Origin: Paragyromitra xinjiangensis
Lineage: Eukaryota > Ascomycota > Pezizomycetes > Pezizales > Discinaceae
Length of the DNA: 64,000 nucleotides
Assembly (NCBI GenBank): GCA_038503065.1
Contig: JBCAMK010000001.1
Location: 3,720,001 to 3,784,000 of the forward strand
Reading direction: 5' to 3'
Under the pieces are notes generated by a model that was given only the letters and a program-made list of their open reading frames with translations, was not told the origin of the DNA and did not search any database. Position numbers and translations under genes: made by a program. How positions within the stretch are numbered: position 1 is the first letter of the stretch; every line of letters begins with the position of its first letter. This document shows, piece by piece, positions 11,059 through 21,776 of the stretch.

Positions 11059-11790
11059 CTATTTACGAATTCCCTCAAACCGCCGCAATTCCTCCTCACA
11101 ATTCATCTCTTCACAAGTATTACCGCTATCTTCCCAGTCCTTCCACCAACTAGTTTCTTTTTCATCGTCGTACTCGTCTTCCTCTACCAATCTGTCGTGA
11201 TGCGGCCCCACATAGCAGAATGGTTCCTGTTCCTTTGGAGGAGGGTGGGCTGGGTCATCGCTTTCGTAGTAGACATAAAGCCCACAACACGTAAACTCTT
11301 CGTCTTCGAAGTCCCCCCAATGCTCGATCACACAACCTCGATCGTTGCTCCGTTTGTCGTAGATCTTATGGCAGTACACGCAGTGTGCTAAAGTGCTTGG
11401 TGCTCCCACTTTAGATTGTTCTTTCGGTTGCGTTTTGGGTTTGGACTTTCCTTTAGCCCCAGATGGCTGCTCCGGTAGGTGTCTCATGAGCATTGTTGAG
11501 AGTAACGGTTGTGGTAACGTGACGAGGTGTTTATAGAGCTCTTCACGATCGGGATATACTTCGGCGAGATGCTCGAGTGTTGGCACTGGAACCTCTAGCG
11601 GTTCCTGAGCTTCATTCTCAGATTCCTCCTCAGATTCCTCCTCAGATTCATCGCCATCAAGATCCGAAGGTTCATCCTCATCGGTGATATTGGCATGAGC
11701 GCGTTTAGTAGCTATAGTGCTCGAAGAACGAGGCGGTGCAGAAGCAGCAGCAGGAGGAGAGCTAGCGGTTAGGTCTATCACTTCGGCCAT
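11059..11790 (-). CDS. Unrecognised protein with SUMO-interacting-like motif and Cys/His domain (paralog B)
   Basis: Intronless 243-aa protein. It opens with MAEVIDLTASS: VIDLT at 4-8 is a textbook SUMO-interacting core, followed by Ser/Ala and then a strongly acidic stretch (about 37-64). The shared block has LAEVYPDREELYKHLV, then C137-x2-C140-H141, C153-x3-H157, C168-C169, C192-x4-H197, EDEYDDE, WWKDWEDSG and C226-x4-C231. Spacing of each pair matches paralog A while linkers differ, as expected for ligands of a folded metal site. It is probably a nuclear protein that binds SUMO or sumoylated partners, which is inference. A Lys/Pro/Gln-rich linker (110-128) precedes the Cys block. The gene has its own TATA element about 70 bases upstream. 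Confidence 0.75.
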   Translation of the reverse strand: MAEVIDLTASSPPAAASAPPRSSSTIATKRAHANITDEDEPSDLDGDESEEESEEESENEAQEPLEVPVPTLEHLAEVYPDREELYKHLVTLPQPLLSTMLMRHLPEQPSGAKGKSKPKTQPKEQSKVGAPSTLAHCVYCHKIYDKRSNDRGCVIEHWGDFEDEEFTCCGLYVYYESDDPAHPPPKEQEPFCYVGPHHDRLVEEDEYDDEKETSWWKDWEDSGNTCEEMNCEEELRRFEGIRK

Positions 11791-12582
11791 TTAGCGTTTG
11801 TGTTTTTAGAGTTTGACGGAGCTACACAGCTAGTGGGATTCAGGGGAAAAGTCGTGACCTTATATAAGAAAGTGAAGAGAGATTAAATGTGATATCGGTA
11901 CTTGCTCGCCGCTAATTTAGTCTGTGTTACAGTCTTGTTCGTGCGTTCTTTGCTTATTCCATCGGTCGCGCCCACTATTTTGGAGACAATCTCTTGTATT
12001 GGCAAACACATGCCAGAACATCCTGTAGCATGATGTCGGTTCTGCATCCCCCTAGTCAAGAAGAGCAAAGATCCCCCAGATTCAGGCGAGTGATATTTGA
12101 TGATTAATGATGTCGTCATTACAAGTGCTTGGCATTATTTTACGCTCTAATACATCCAAATAGCGGATCAGCCTGGAAAACACTTCACTAAGTACTTAGG
12201 AACCGATAGTAGTTGCTAGGACTACAGAAAATAATAAGCTTTGCTCTACCCGGGGTTCCCTCAGCAGTAGCAGAGGAAAGATCGCCACATGTAGCCACGG
12301 TAACAGCAGGAGGTTCCAAGAGAATAACCAATACAGATAGATGTAAAGAGATCTCGATCATGACAGTGCCGCTTTGCATGACGGTACTCCTTGAAGTGGC
12401 GCTACGGTCATAGCAAGAAGCCATCTAGAAACATTGATGACCCAAGAAAGAGGAGCTGCCTATTCAATTTAAACTTTAGTAATTTATTAGATGCCTAATA
12501 TCATAGCGCACTACTCTAGTCCTATTCTAGTATTTCAAGAGTCTACTTCCCCAAAGTACCACATGTCTAGTATTATAGAGCA
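11791..12582. other. Intergenic stretch with paralog B promoter
   Basis: About 790 bases between the steroid reductase 3' end and paralog B. Apart from the TATA element at 11859-11868 I see only short chance frames on both strands. The first 100 bases past 12482 are AT-rich, in keeping with 3' untranslated DNA of the reductase gene. Confidence 0.45.
11859..11868 (-). promoter_or_regulatory. TATA element for paralog B
   Basis: A palindromic CTTATATAAG lies about 70 bases upstream of the minus-strand ATG at 11790, within reach of a short leader. Position and sequence suit a core promoter for the gene at 11059-11790. No matching element is obvious ahead of paralog A. Confidence 0.45.
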
Positions 12583-13731
12583 TCATATCACTCCTGGAAC
12601 TACTGCCTTCCTGTCTGGCAGTACATCCTTTCCAAACTTTTTCTGATACCAACGTTTTCCCTGAAGAGCCCTGGAATACACGAGATATTAGTTCTGCCTC
12701 GAACTCTTACTTAGAAGGCCTAAACTAAACGGGAGAGCAAACCTAGGGAGCATAGTGGCGATCTCGTTAACAACAAACATAGTCGCCGGGAGAAAGTTAA
12801 GAAAGCCACCACCAGCAATAACGTATCCAGTCCATTCAACCCACTCTGAAAAATACTACACAGCAGCCAAATCAGCAGATGCCAAGGAATCTTTATATGT
12901 CAATAAACATACGTGTGGGTGCCAAATCCACCTAAACAACCCTCCCTCGGGGATCTTGTAAACCCTGCCATTATCAACCACCACCTTCCCCTCCTGCTCC
13001 GCGTCTTTATCAACCGATTTATCGCGTCTAATTTGCCTTAGAATCTCCTCATGATAGATATTCCCATAGAGCCCGACAGCCCACAAAATACTCCCAGCAA
13101 CGAGCTGCCAGGTTGGGACCGCGCTAGCAGAACCGTAGCCACCTAGCCAGCCGCCTATTAACGAGCCATTCACGAGATTAAACGCCAGACCCCCAAGTGT
13201 GAGGATTACATGCGTAGGTGCCATTGACGGGTTTCTATTATCGAGCTCATTTGTTAGGATAATAAGCATACTTAGGCGCGTTGGACATACTTGCCGTAGG
13301 GGACTAATAATTGCGCGGTGGAGATAATGTATGCAGTATAGCAACATCAACCAAATGTGGGATCCCGGAAGTGGACCGTTGCGCTCGGGGTTGGTGGAAG
13401 CCGTGTATAGCATTGTTAGTGGGGAAACGATCTCCATCAACATCCAGGCGGGTTTCCCTGGATGGGATTAGCATTGTTGGTTCGACCTTCTAGATAATTT
13501 GATTGTACCTGGTACATTGAACATCGAGACTACAGAGGTCTTGCCCATCGGGTACACGTCGAGACTAAGCTGGACTGGCAGCACCTGGGGTGGAGGCGAA
13601 TCGTCAGCCCTGAGCACCAACTAGGCTTTTGGTTGGCAACTTACTAAAGTGAAGAGCCCCCACCATGAAAGCAGTAGTTCCCAGTTTCGCCTGGTAAGGG
13701 GTATAATACCAGCAGAGCGTAGGAAATCCAT
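12583..13731 (-). CDS. Steroid 5-alpha-reductase family protein (SRD5A/DET2-like)
   Basis: Membrane NADPH-dependent reductase of the 3-oxo-5-alpha-steroid 4-dehydrogenase family, expected in the ER; the fungal substrate is unknown. Minus-strand exons: 13645-13731, 13509-13584, 12913-13457, 12743-12855 and 12583-12670, all in phase, giving about 302 aa. Family marks: YPMGKTS, the WMLMEIVSP segment with its conserved Glu, the YCIHYLHRAIISP active-site Tyr block, NGSLIGGWL, YKIPEGGLFRWIWHPH-YFSEWVEW (nucleotide-binding region) and the C terminus WYQKKFG..PDRKAVVPGVI. Several hydrophobic helices are evident. Inside exon 3 a further 45-nt intron (about 13248-13292, GTATGT to GAG) may remove 15 residues not expected in the family. 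The frame is open either way, so 287 or 302 aa are both possible. The last donor is GTTTGC. Confidence 0.88.
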
Positions 13732-14281
13732 GGTCTCAAACCTTGGATACAAGCGTGGAGGTTGTTAAAGGTTCGGATCACGAGAAAGGGGTTAAGTTTA
13801 TGAGATACCTAAGAAGGAACGTAAACACCACAAATTTTTGGGAGGATTCGAGAAATCGGGGCCCTTTTGTGCCCTAGGAATGAGATGTACCAGTACCTAC
13901 GCGACGGAACTATTCGGATGTCGCGTTTTGGATGATATCATTGATGCGGCTCAAACGAGGGCGGCTAGCGTGGATGCATCAAGATCCTCACCACCGTTAT
14001 TGGATTATCCCCTTCTACTAGTATAATCATTGAAAACAACAACAGCCATCTTCACGAATTCTCAAACGTTACCGACCAAAGCTTACGATCTATGTGTCTG
14101 CACTACTCACTAACCTCTAATTATCTCGTACGTCACAGTTGCGTCTATTTGCTACAGTTCAACGTATCGCAATGCAACGAGGTGACGTTATGAGCCCCTG
14201 CTCACAGCCTAATACAACCCCCAACTCCGCCATGCCTCCCGTAATTGAACTTGAATCACGTCGGCACGATAAAAGACGTAC

Positions 14282-14575
14282 CGTATTTACTGGGTTATAA
14301 GCAACTCGGATTTTAGAGTCCAAATAAGGTTTTGTTTCAGCCACCTTTCCTCGGGGTCCAGAAGCATGTTCAAATGGATATCAGAACCGAAATCAGAAGT
14401 TCACAGGCCCTTCCTCGGGCTCAAGGAATTCATTTTGGAACCTTGGCCCCTCAAAAGACCCCTTTGGGCAAGAATTAGCGGAAAAGCCTGTGCTTTTACA
14501 TCCACCGGGCACGGACTTTGTCTCAAACTCTATTTTGACCTCAAATGGGAGTTACTTATAACCCAGTAAATACGA
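14282..14575. mobile_element. MITE A, inverted-repeat element flanked by TA
   Basis: A 294-bp element whose ends are inverted copies: the left begins CCGTATTTACTGGGTTATAAG and, read from the other end, the right begins TCGTATTTACTGGGTTATAAG. The match continues with decay for about 55-60 bases. A TA dinucleotide sits on each side (14280-14281 and 14576-14577), as produced by Tc1/mariner-type insertion. No transposase frame is inside, so it is a non-autonomous element. The ends share CGTATT with MITE B about 0.75 kb away. Confidence 0.75.
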
Positions 14576-15316
14576 TACCGTTATTACATTAAGTAATAAT
14601 GGCGAAACATTATGCTTGCTTGTTGAGTCAGGATATATAGATACAGAGCAGGCCTCACAATTCCTCTGCGGAAAATCCAGCCGCTCAATCTTCACACTCC
14701 TCGCCCGAGTACAGTTTCGTTCAACAAGTTGCTGCGGTTTTTGAGGTATCACGATGTAGCAAGATGTCCAACAACGAACTGCAAAAACATTTATTACTCG
14801 AGTTCTCAGAGATTTTCGTGCACGTGGATTTGGAATGCAGTGACTTGGCATTTACTTACTTATTCCTCCAGAATCACTCCTTGCCAACCTCTAAAAAAAA
14901 CGGGTAGATAGCTAAGAAAGACCAGTATTACCCAGAGCTCTTTTCTTTTCACACCGAAGCAGTCACAGGTCGGGGGATAAAAAAGCTTCATGCGAGTCAC
15001 CCTTAACATAGTGCGGAGCAACCCTCACTCAAAATCACTAGCGAGGTTCCGAATCACCTCTAATCACTCAACAGATCGACAAAACCAAAAAATTCTACCG
15101 CAAAATAGGGACCAGCAGATAAATAGTAGGAAAAAGAATTGCGTGCTACGGTAGAAAAACTTAACCACCTTGAGCGGCATCATATCAAAGTATGGAGATA
15201 CCGGAAATACACTGTAGTTTATCGGTTCTAGGGTAGAATTAGGCAGGGAATCCGACAATAGGTAAACACCATGGATCTTGAACAAGGGCCGGGTAACCCT
15301 TATCACGTATGAAATA

Positions 15317-15542
15317 CCGTATTATCTAGTGAAATTCGGTTTGGCACTAGTGGGTAGAACATACATTAACGTACATAAAAAGAAAGGAATACAGCTGGTC
15401 TAAGCTCTATCAGTGCTTTTCTACACAATTTTTGTGTTAGTGCTTTTGATTTCCGTGGATTCAACCTGATTTCTTTCTTTTTACGTGCATCAATGTATGT
15501 TCCACCCACTAGCGCCAAACCGAATTTCACCAGATAATACGA
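15317..15542. mobile_element. MITE B, inverted-repeat element flanked by TA
   Basis: A 226-bp element with inverted ends of about 75 bases, starting YCGTATTATCTRGTGAAATT and running through GGTTTGGC, CTAGTGGGT, GAACATACATT and AAAAAGAAAG blocks. TA lies on both sides (15315-15316 and 15543-15544). Differences between the two arms are nearly all transitions (A/G or C/T). There is no coding capacity. It is probably the same superfamily as MITE A by its CGTATT terminus and TA flank, but the interiors differ. Confidence 0.8.
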
Positions 15543-16636
15543 TACATACAACCTTTACCCACAGCACCTCACATAAGACTGGACCGATTGTAGTGATTTC
15601 AACTTAAGTTTCATGTCCAACCTTTGCACGTGCTTGCCAGTGCTGCGTACTATACCCTAGTGATTGAGGGTACACTCTCTAGTCTTGTTCCCACTCCCTA
15701 CTGCCTATGGCTGCTGCTGCACAGTATGAGCTGGACATGAGACTATTCTCGGGCCGACTGGTTAGTGATCATTGATCCCATTGGGATGATCTGAGTCTCA
15801 ATTATGTTACCCGGCCTTTCCTTACAACTCTTAGCGCTCATTTGTTTGCCGCAAAACAACTCAGCAGCTTGCAAAACTAATAAGATTTTACTCTTGCAAC
15901 GGCAAAGCACAAAGTAAAGAAGTTCGTTTTGAGGCTTTCCTACGCGTTGCTTGTACCGAACCGAACAGGCTTTATTTTTTGGCTACATGTAGTATGTGCT
16001 CATGTCGCCAGAATTAATGCCAGTCACGTGACGATTTTGACCAATCAAAACCGAATCCTCCGCCTATTAGTCAGCCCGTGGCCGACATTGATTCTAGCGA
16101 CATGAACGGGGCTGGGCTGAGACGACAGGACAGAACTACACCATTACTGGCTGAGGCGATATGTGTTGAGCCTCCACAGCTGCAGTTACCCAGCCAGGTG
16201 GGGCGAACCTTCTTCCTGCCGTTATGATTGACAATATATGATAAAGAATGGTTTGGTGATTTGAACATAAGAAGCATACTAAGCCTAATTGGGTTTGGTT
16301 CGAGACAACAGTTGGAACGCATTATCTCTTTCTGGTCTCGATTCTAGACCTTTTGGGAAAATCGCTATTTTGGGAAACACCAAATATTAAATATTGGAAA
16401 AAATTTGGGTGGGCACGTTGCGGCCTTGGTGGGGGCCGTTATGATTGATTGCCATTTCCTGGCCAGACTAGAGCACAGTATCCGAGTGAGTACCCATGAG
16501 GCACTCTCATATTTAAACACAGGTACCCTATTTCTTGTCCCGCCTTCTATTTCTCCTCACACACTTGCTCATTAAATTTATCGAGGGCTGACCTGGATCC
16601 TACTATTACACTTACATATATACAATTAAGCACACA

Positions 16637-16897
16637 ATGGCACCTATCCCCCCGATTCCTCAAGAAACCCACACACAGCCTCAGACCGTCGTTCCCAAAA
16701 CACAAAGGTCCTCTCAAAGCCAAAACTCGGCAACAGATACTGCTATGCCCGAAAATCACCAAGATCACGGTCCCCCCTCCGTGCCTTCATCGTCAAGCCA
16801 AAGCTTACCTACTTCATCACCGGCTCTGAGGTTAAGCGAACACGACAAAAAATACGTCGACATTCTTATCGAAGCTTTCGAGAAAGCCTTTGCCTAG
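16637..16897 (+). CDS. Small hypothetical protein
   Basis: An 86-codon frame rich in Pro, Ser, Gln and Thr, with a short helical end (RLSEHDKKYVDILIEAFEKAFA). A CT-rich and TATA-like upstream stretch and an AAGCACACAATGG start context make expression plausible. No family is recognised and no additional exon was found. It could be a short regulatory protein, the first exon of something larger, or noise. Confidence 0.3.
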   Translation: MAPIPPIPQETHTQPQTVVPKTQRSSQSQNSATDTAMPENHQDHGPPSVPSSSSQSLPTSSPALRLSEHDKKYVDILIEAFEKAFA

Positions 16898-17311
16898 TTA
16901 GTGCCATGGGCTATGAACTATTAGCTTGTAGTATAAATTGTCTTAGGGAGTGTTGTCTTGAGAATGAGGGAGCCAACCGTCTGCTTTTTTTCTCGGCAAC
17001 AAAAATCACGGTAGTTCACTTGGGTATATGCTATTGAGACTAGAAAATTGTTGGTAGTTAGCGGAGTTGTCTGTGCTATGTTGCTTTTTAGGAGTAATTT
17101 TTTCAAATTCAGTTCAATCCTGTAGAATGGTTTAGTGCAACTTTTGTCGTATTCTTTTTGGTGTGTTTTGGGAGGGGGTTTGGCGGTAATTGCCCGTTTA
17201 GTCCCTTCTTCGACCTACCAAAAGATTCGTCATAGCGGCTCTAGGTTACCCGGCAAAAGCTGACTAGCAACCCGCAAAGTCATTTCAAAGATCCCATTCT
17301 CGGACGCAAGC
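16898..17311. other. Intergenic stretch upstream of PRP38
   Basis: About 410 bases, T-rich between 16980 and 17170, with no open frame of note. The stretch from about 17200 to 17311 is the likely promoter and leader of the PRP38 gene. Confidence 0.45.
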
Positions 17312-18021
17312 ATGGCCCATCTAGCAGACGCGAAATCGCTACTAGACAGCCGCGGTCTCTACGACGGAGCCACAGTCCACGGCGTCAACCCCCTTCTACT
17401 AGTTGAGAAGATCATCCGAGAACGCATATTCGAGTCTCTCTACTGGAAAGAGCAAGCCTTTGGTCTAAATGGTGAGCTCATTCACCCCATTCGCGCCTTC
17501 ACAATAACACAACTAACGGGCATCTAGCTGCAACACTTCTCGACCGTGCAGTAGAACTAACCTACATCGGTGGTCAATATGGCAACCAAAAGCCAACACC
17601 ATTTCTATGCCTCGTTTTCAAGCTCCTCCAGCTGCATCCGGAACGCGAAATCGTCCTGGAATACCTCAAAGACACAGATTTCAAGTATTTGCGAGCGCTC
17701 GCGGCGTTTTATATTCGATTGACGTGGAATGCGGTGGATATTTTTAAAACGCTGGAGCCGTTGATGACGGATTATCGGAAGTTGAGGGTGCGAGGGATGG
17801 GGGGGTGGAGGTTGACGCATATGGATGAGTTTATTGATGATCTGCTTACTAAGGAGAGGGTGTGTGATATTGCGTTGCCGCATATCAAGACGAGGGCTAT
17901 GTTGGAGGATGCGGATGAGCTGGAGGCGAGGGATAGTGCGTTGGGGAGTGAGATCGAGAGCGAAGGGGAGGAGGGGGAGGGGGAAGAAGAGGGTGCTGTG
18001 ATGGAGACTGGTGATGATTAG
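17312..18021 (+). CDS. PRP38: Pre-mRNA-splicing factor 38 (PRP38)
   Basis: Component of the U4/U6.U5 tri-snRNP needed for spliceosome activation; nuclear. Two exons, 17312-17471 and 17528-18021, give 217 aa, the size of the fungal PRP38 core. The 56-nt intron runs from GTGAGC to CATCTAG with an ACTAAC branch site. Family marks: GATVHGVNPLLLVEKIIRERI, ESLYWKEQAFGLN, ELTYIGGQYGNQKPTPFLCL, FKYLRALAAFYIRL, LEPLMTDYRKLR and DEFIDDLLTKERVCDIALP. The C terminus is a short Glu/Gly-rich tail rather than the long RS tail of animals. NUP82 starts about 550 bases downstream on the same strand. Confidence 0.95.
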
Positions 18022-18575
18022 GGGGGATGATATGTGGACGTGTTGATGGATTCTTTTGGTTCAGGGTGGAGGTGCTCTGAAGAGCTGAATAAAAAGGGCT
18101 TGGCGTTCAAGGATGGGACAGTATTTGCAGACAAAGCACCGAAAGCTATGAGGCTGGAAGGAATAGGGGTTGAAGAGATGGGAAGAGCATTAAGTCTGGG
18201 AGTCAAGAGAGCTAAATCTTTCTTTAATGCCTCTGATGCTTTCTTCGTAGCTTATGCTTGAATCCGATAGAGAATTTGTACTATTTTCGTGTTAGAATAA
18301 CTTTAAGTTAGTCTTGTTTAAAGCAGCTTAATATATTAAAGTGAAATCTACCAAACGCCGCAGAACCATGCGTGACATCCTATGTCTCGCCTGCCAAGCC
18401 ACAAGGCGATTGTCCCACCCTTGCACACCACCGTCGCGTCAACCTCACCTCAACCACCGCGACGCAAGCGATAAGCCCACACTAACACCACAAACACACC
18501 CTTCCCACAATCTCTACCGAATACAACGCGCCCCAAACCAGCGAATCGCCGGTCCCTTCATTCCCGGCTTCTGCC
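18022..18575. other. Intergenic stretch between PRP38 and NUP82
   Basis: About 550 bases. A 75-codon frame at 18034-18261 begins just past the PRP38 stop; its composition is plausible but no family is visible, and it probably lies in the PRP38 3' UTR. The second half (18350-18575) is C- and A-rich, with many CACAC and CCACC runs, and is the likely NUP82 promoter/leader. Confidence 0.4.
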
Positions 18576-21324
18576 ATGATCACCGTCACAGCTGACAGCC
18601 TCCCGTGGCTAGCCAAGCCTTCAACTGGATACGACCTCTTCTCGAAACCACCGGAGAAACCTACAGCCTACCCAAGTCTCTTGTCTGATGACGAAGAAAC
18701 TGTGGGTCCGAAGCGTATCATTGCGAGTAGGGGCACGGAGATATTTGTGGGCAAAGGAAATGAAGTTCGATGTGCAGATCTCCAGGACCTGAAAGCAAGG
18801 CAACCAACATCAGCGCAGGAGGGCTACAGGCAATATAAGGTACGAAAGTTATCATGTGGGAGGCTTTTATTCCGCTATTGTTTGGTTCTAGCGTTCGGTT
18901 GGGTTAGAATAGGAAGCTAACGGTTGTAACGACAGACGTTGGATTTGCCGGATTTGGATTTCGACATCCACCAGCTCGAAATTAGTAAGGATGGGTTGTT
19001 CTTGGCTATCATTGGCGAGAGGGAGCTCGCAGTTTGTGTGCTCCCTGCTGAGGGATTGTCGAGGATGGAGAACCCAAAGTTAAGGGTTCCTGCGTAGGTT
19101 TCCCCCCGAAAAGCTAGTATGAACTATGTATTAACTTGAGTTAGATGCCACCCAGTAGGAAAGAACTATCATAATGCCGAAGGATCAAGGATTGTCAGAG
19201 CTCTATGGCATCCGTTAGGAGTTGAAGGTGCTTCATTGGTTGTGTTGACCACTGATGGCATAGCAAGGTTAGTTTACTCCCTATATTTGCTTCAGTTGGT
19301 GCTCCATAGTGCTCACATCATTTAAACACAGAACATATGATTTTACAATCGGCCAGGAATTCACATTCGAAATTCCCGACCAAACCTTAGATATCTACAC
19401 TCTCAGCGGGCATCGTCGCCACGCTGGTGGTTTCTATGCCGACCAACAAGAGATGGAACCTGCCTCTTGCTGCTTCGGTGAAGGCCACCAAGGCTGGCGG
19501 CCTTTTACACTCTACATCCTTATGCGTGGAGGCGACATCTACGCACTCACCCCACTCGTCCCCAGCCGCTGGAAAGCCTCGCGGGAGTATCTTCAAAACC
19601 TCTCACTAGACATTACAGCGGATCTCGAGAACCTCGACGAGACGGCTACCGTGCAGGAAAAGCTGATCCTCCGACAACAGACAAAGTGGATCAACCATGT
19701 ACTGAACCAGGAAGCGAATCTCGCGGCGGCTTTTGGAAACGGGAGCCCGAGGAAGAAGTCAACGACGTGTTTAACTCGGCCAGAGGTGGTAGGGCCGTGT
19801 CCGCTGCTGCAGGGGCCGTTTTTGTTTCAGCCAGCGCCGCTGGAGTTTTCGGGGGAGGAGTATTATGCTTGTGATATCTTCCATGTTGACGCTGGGATAG
19901 TTGGTGTGATTGGTGTGTTATTCTCGAATGGCAAGGTCGATATCTGTCTTGAATTTGAACTACTGCGCGCGAAATGGGTGGATAAGAAGAAAAAGATACG
20001 GACGGAGAATGGGGAGGAGGAAAAAGTTGATTTACCGATCATTGCCGCTTACGAGAGCATCAATTTGGGCATGAATGGTACTTCGACAAATAACTGGCCG
20101 GTGTTTGTGGCTGATCCGCGCAGCGAGCAGGTGTGGTATGTTAACCATAACTCGGGGGTTGTGTCGTTCTCGATGAAGGCTTGGTTAAGCAAGTTGGCAA
20201 CCGTAATGGATGAAGATGAGGAAGATGGGTTTATGGCTAAATCCTTGGAGAGAACCCCACAATCGACGATACAGAAAGTGATCGACCACGGTAAGCGACC
20301 ATCAGGTCTCATTAACCCCATCGTTGGTAGTGTCGTGGTCTACGAAGCATACCTTGGATACATCTTCATTGCTGCTACCCCGACCAGCGTCGAAAGCGTC
20401 GAATTTGACGAAGTCCTTGCAAATGTCTCCCACGACGACACCGGCAGCTTCAACACCAAAGCGCAAACCTTCGGCCAGGCAACCCCCCAGCGGGGCGCGA
20501 CGCTACAATCGGCGCCCTACACAGCCACTCCTCCAACTATCAAGAAAAAGACATCAATCCTCTCCCCGCCCTATACCCCTTCTCCAGAGTTCAGAAAACC
20601 CTCCGCTCTCCCAGTATTGCTCCAGCAGGTGGCTGCCCACAACAGCAAGCTTGTCCGTGCGCCGATCATGTTCTCGACTGAGTCGAACGAGTTCCTGCGG
20701 CGAGCGAGAGATACGTTGAAGGTGGAGTATGATAGGATTATGGAAGCTGCGCAGGAAATGTATGATCGTGCGGCGCTGCAGCGGATCGAGTACCGGAAGC
20801 AGCTAGAGACGATTCATAAAGCGTCTGAGAACCTTGAAAAGCTGCGGAGCAAGGACGTGCGGGAAAGGCTTGAGCAGTACCTGAAGAAACAGGACGAGCT
20901 TCAGGCACGCGCGGATGAGGTGCTGAAGTTGTTGATTGTGAAGGGTGAGACGGGGCTTAGCGATGCGGAGAAGAAGTGGTTTAAGGAGGTTGCAAAGATT
21001 GAGGAGCGGGTCGAAGGGGATGGGAGGATTGCGTTGAAGAGTAGGATGGAGGAGGTTAGTAGGATGTTGGAGACGTTGGCGCCGATGGTGAGTGATGGGG
21101 GTGGGAAGGGGAAGGGGCTGGTGACGGAGAGGGATGGCGTGCCGGAGGAGGTGAGGAAGGGGAAGTTGAAGCAGTTAAGAGAGCTTTTGGATCGGGAGTA
21201 TGTCTTTCTCCAGTGCGCTTTTGAAGGTTTAATGAGTAGTTTACTGACTTGAAACAGGGATGCGTTGGTGAAAGCTACGAAGAAAAAGTTGGAGAATTTA
21301 TCCATCGAAGTGGAACGGGTTTAG
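18576..21324 (+). CDS. NUP82: Nucleoporin NUP82 (Nup88 family)
   Basis: Cytoplasmic-side nuclear pore component that anchors the mRNA-export platform. Five exons: 18576-18839, 18936-19093, 19145-19267, 19332-21197 and 21258-21324, in phase, giving about 825 aa. The first two thirds match the beta-propeller part of the family: LEISKDGLFLAIIGER, RALWHPLGVEGASLVVLTTDGIARTYDF, PFTLYILMRGGDIYAL. The last third (from about residue 610) is strongly charged and heptad-like (AQEMYDRAALQRIEYRKQL, VRERLEQYLKKQDEL), the coiled coil that pairs with other nucleoporins. The last intron (GTATGT to ACAG) adds the helical end DALVKATKKKLENL. It lies between PRP38 and the dolichyldiphosphatase, all on plus. Confidence 0.9.
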
Positions 21325-21776
21325 AGGGTCTGGTATCTTTAATGTAGGGCTAGGGGATTTCGGTGGCTAGTTTTTTTTATGCCTAAAATGAGCAGATCGA
21401 ATAATGAATTGATTCACACGGCCGGAAAGCCTGTATTTGCTATGAGTATTGTCTTTTTTGCTTTTATTTTCTCTTTTCGCCTGCGGAAAAGGTGAGTTGT
21501 AAATCAAATGTGATACGATCGGTTGGAACTCCGTGGATTATGGACGTGTTGGTTGAAATTGTCATTTTTATGTTTGAAGGTTCCACTTCGCAAAAACTGC
21601 ACTTTGATGCTTTCCCGTCAGATCTTGGACCCCTGTCACTTCCACGTGGATGACGACAGTTGCATCGCCAAGCCTTCACTGAAACCCCAGACTTCACGCC
21701 AAGTTGTCAACCTCACATTCAGGGACCATTCGCGAACGATAGACTCTTTTCTGCATACCTCCCTCCACATGCTGCC
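21325..21776. other. Intergenic stretch between NUP82 and dolichyldiphosphatase
   Basis: About 450 bases; T-rich after the NUP82 stop, then CT- and CA-rich before the next start at 21777. Only short chance frames are present. It probably holds the NUP82 terminator region and the promoter of the downstream gene. Confidence 0.4.

Larger units (their letters stand above)
13732..16636. other. Intergenic region containing two MITEs
   Basis: 2.9 kb with no gene I can support. Two short inverted-repeat elements (14282-14575 and 15317-15542) are listed separately. The rest is moderately AT-rich; small frames such as 16071-16322 on minus lack any family feature. The last 100 bases before 16637 contain CATATATACAATTAAG, a possible TATA region for the small downstream frame. 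Confidence 0.5.

Noticed and set aside
18034..18261. 75-codon frame just after the PRP38 stop
   Set aside because: No family, and it begins about a dozen bases past the stop in what should be the 3' UTR. A readthrough or extra exon could not be supported.
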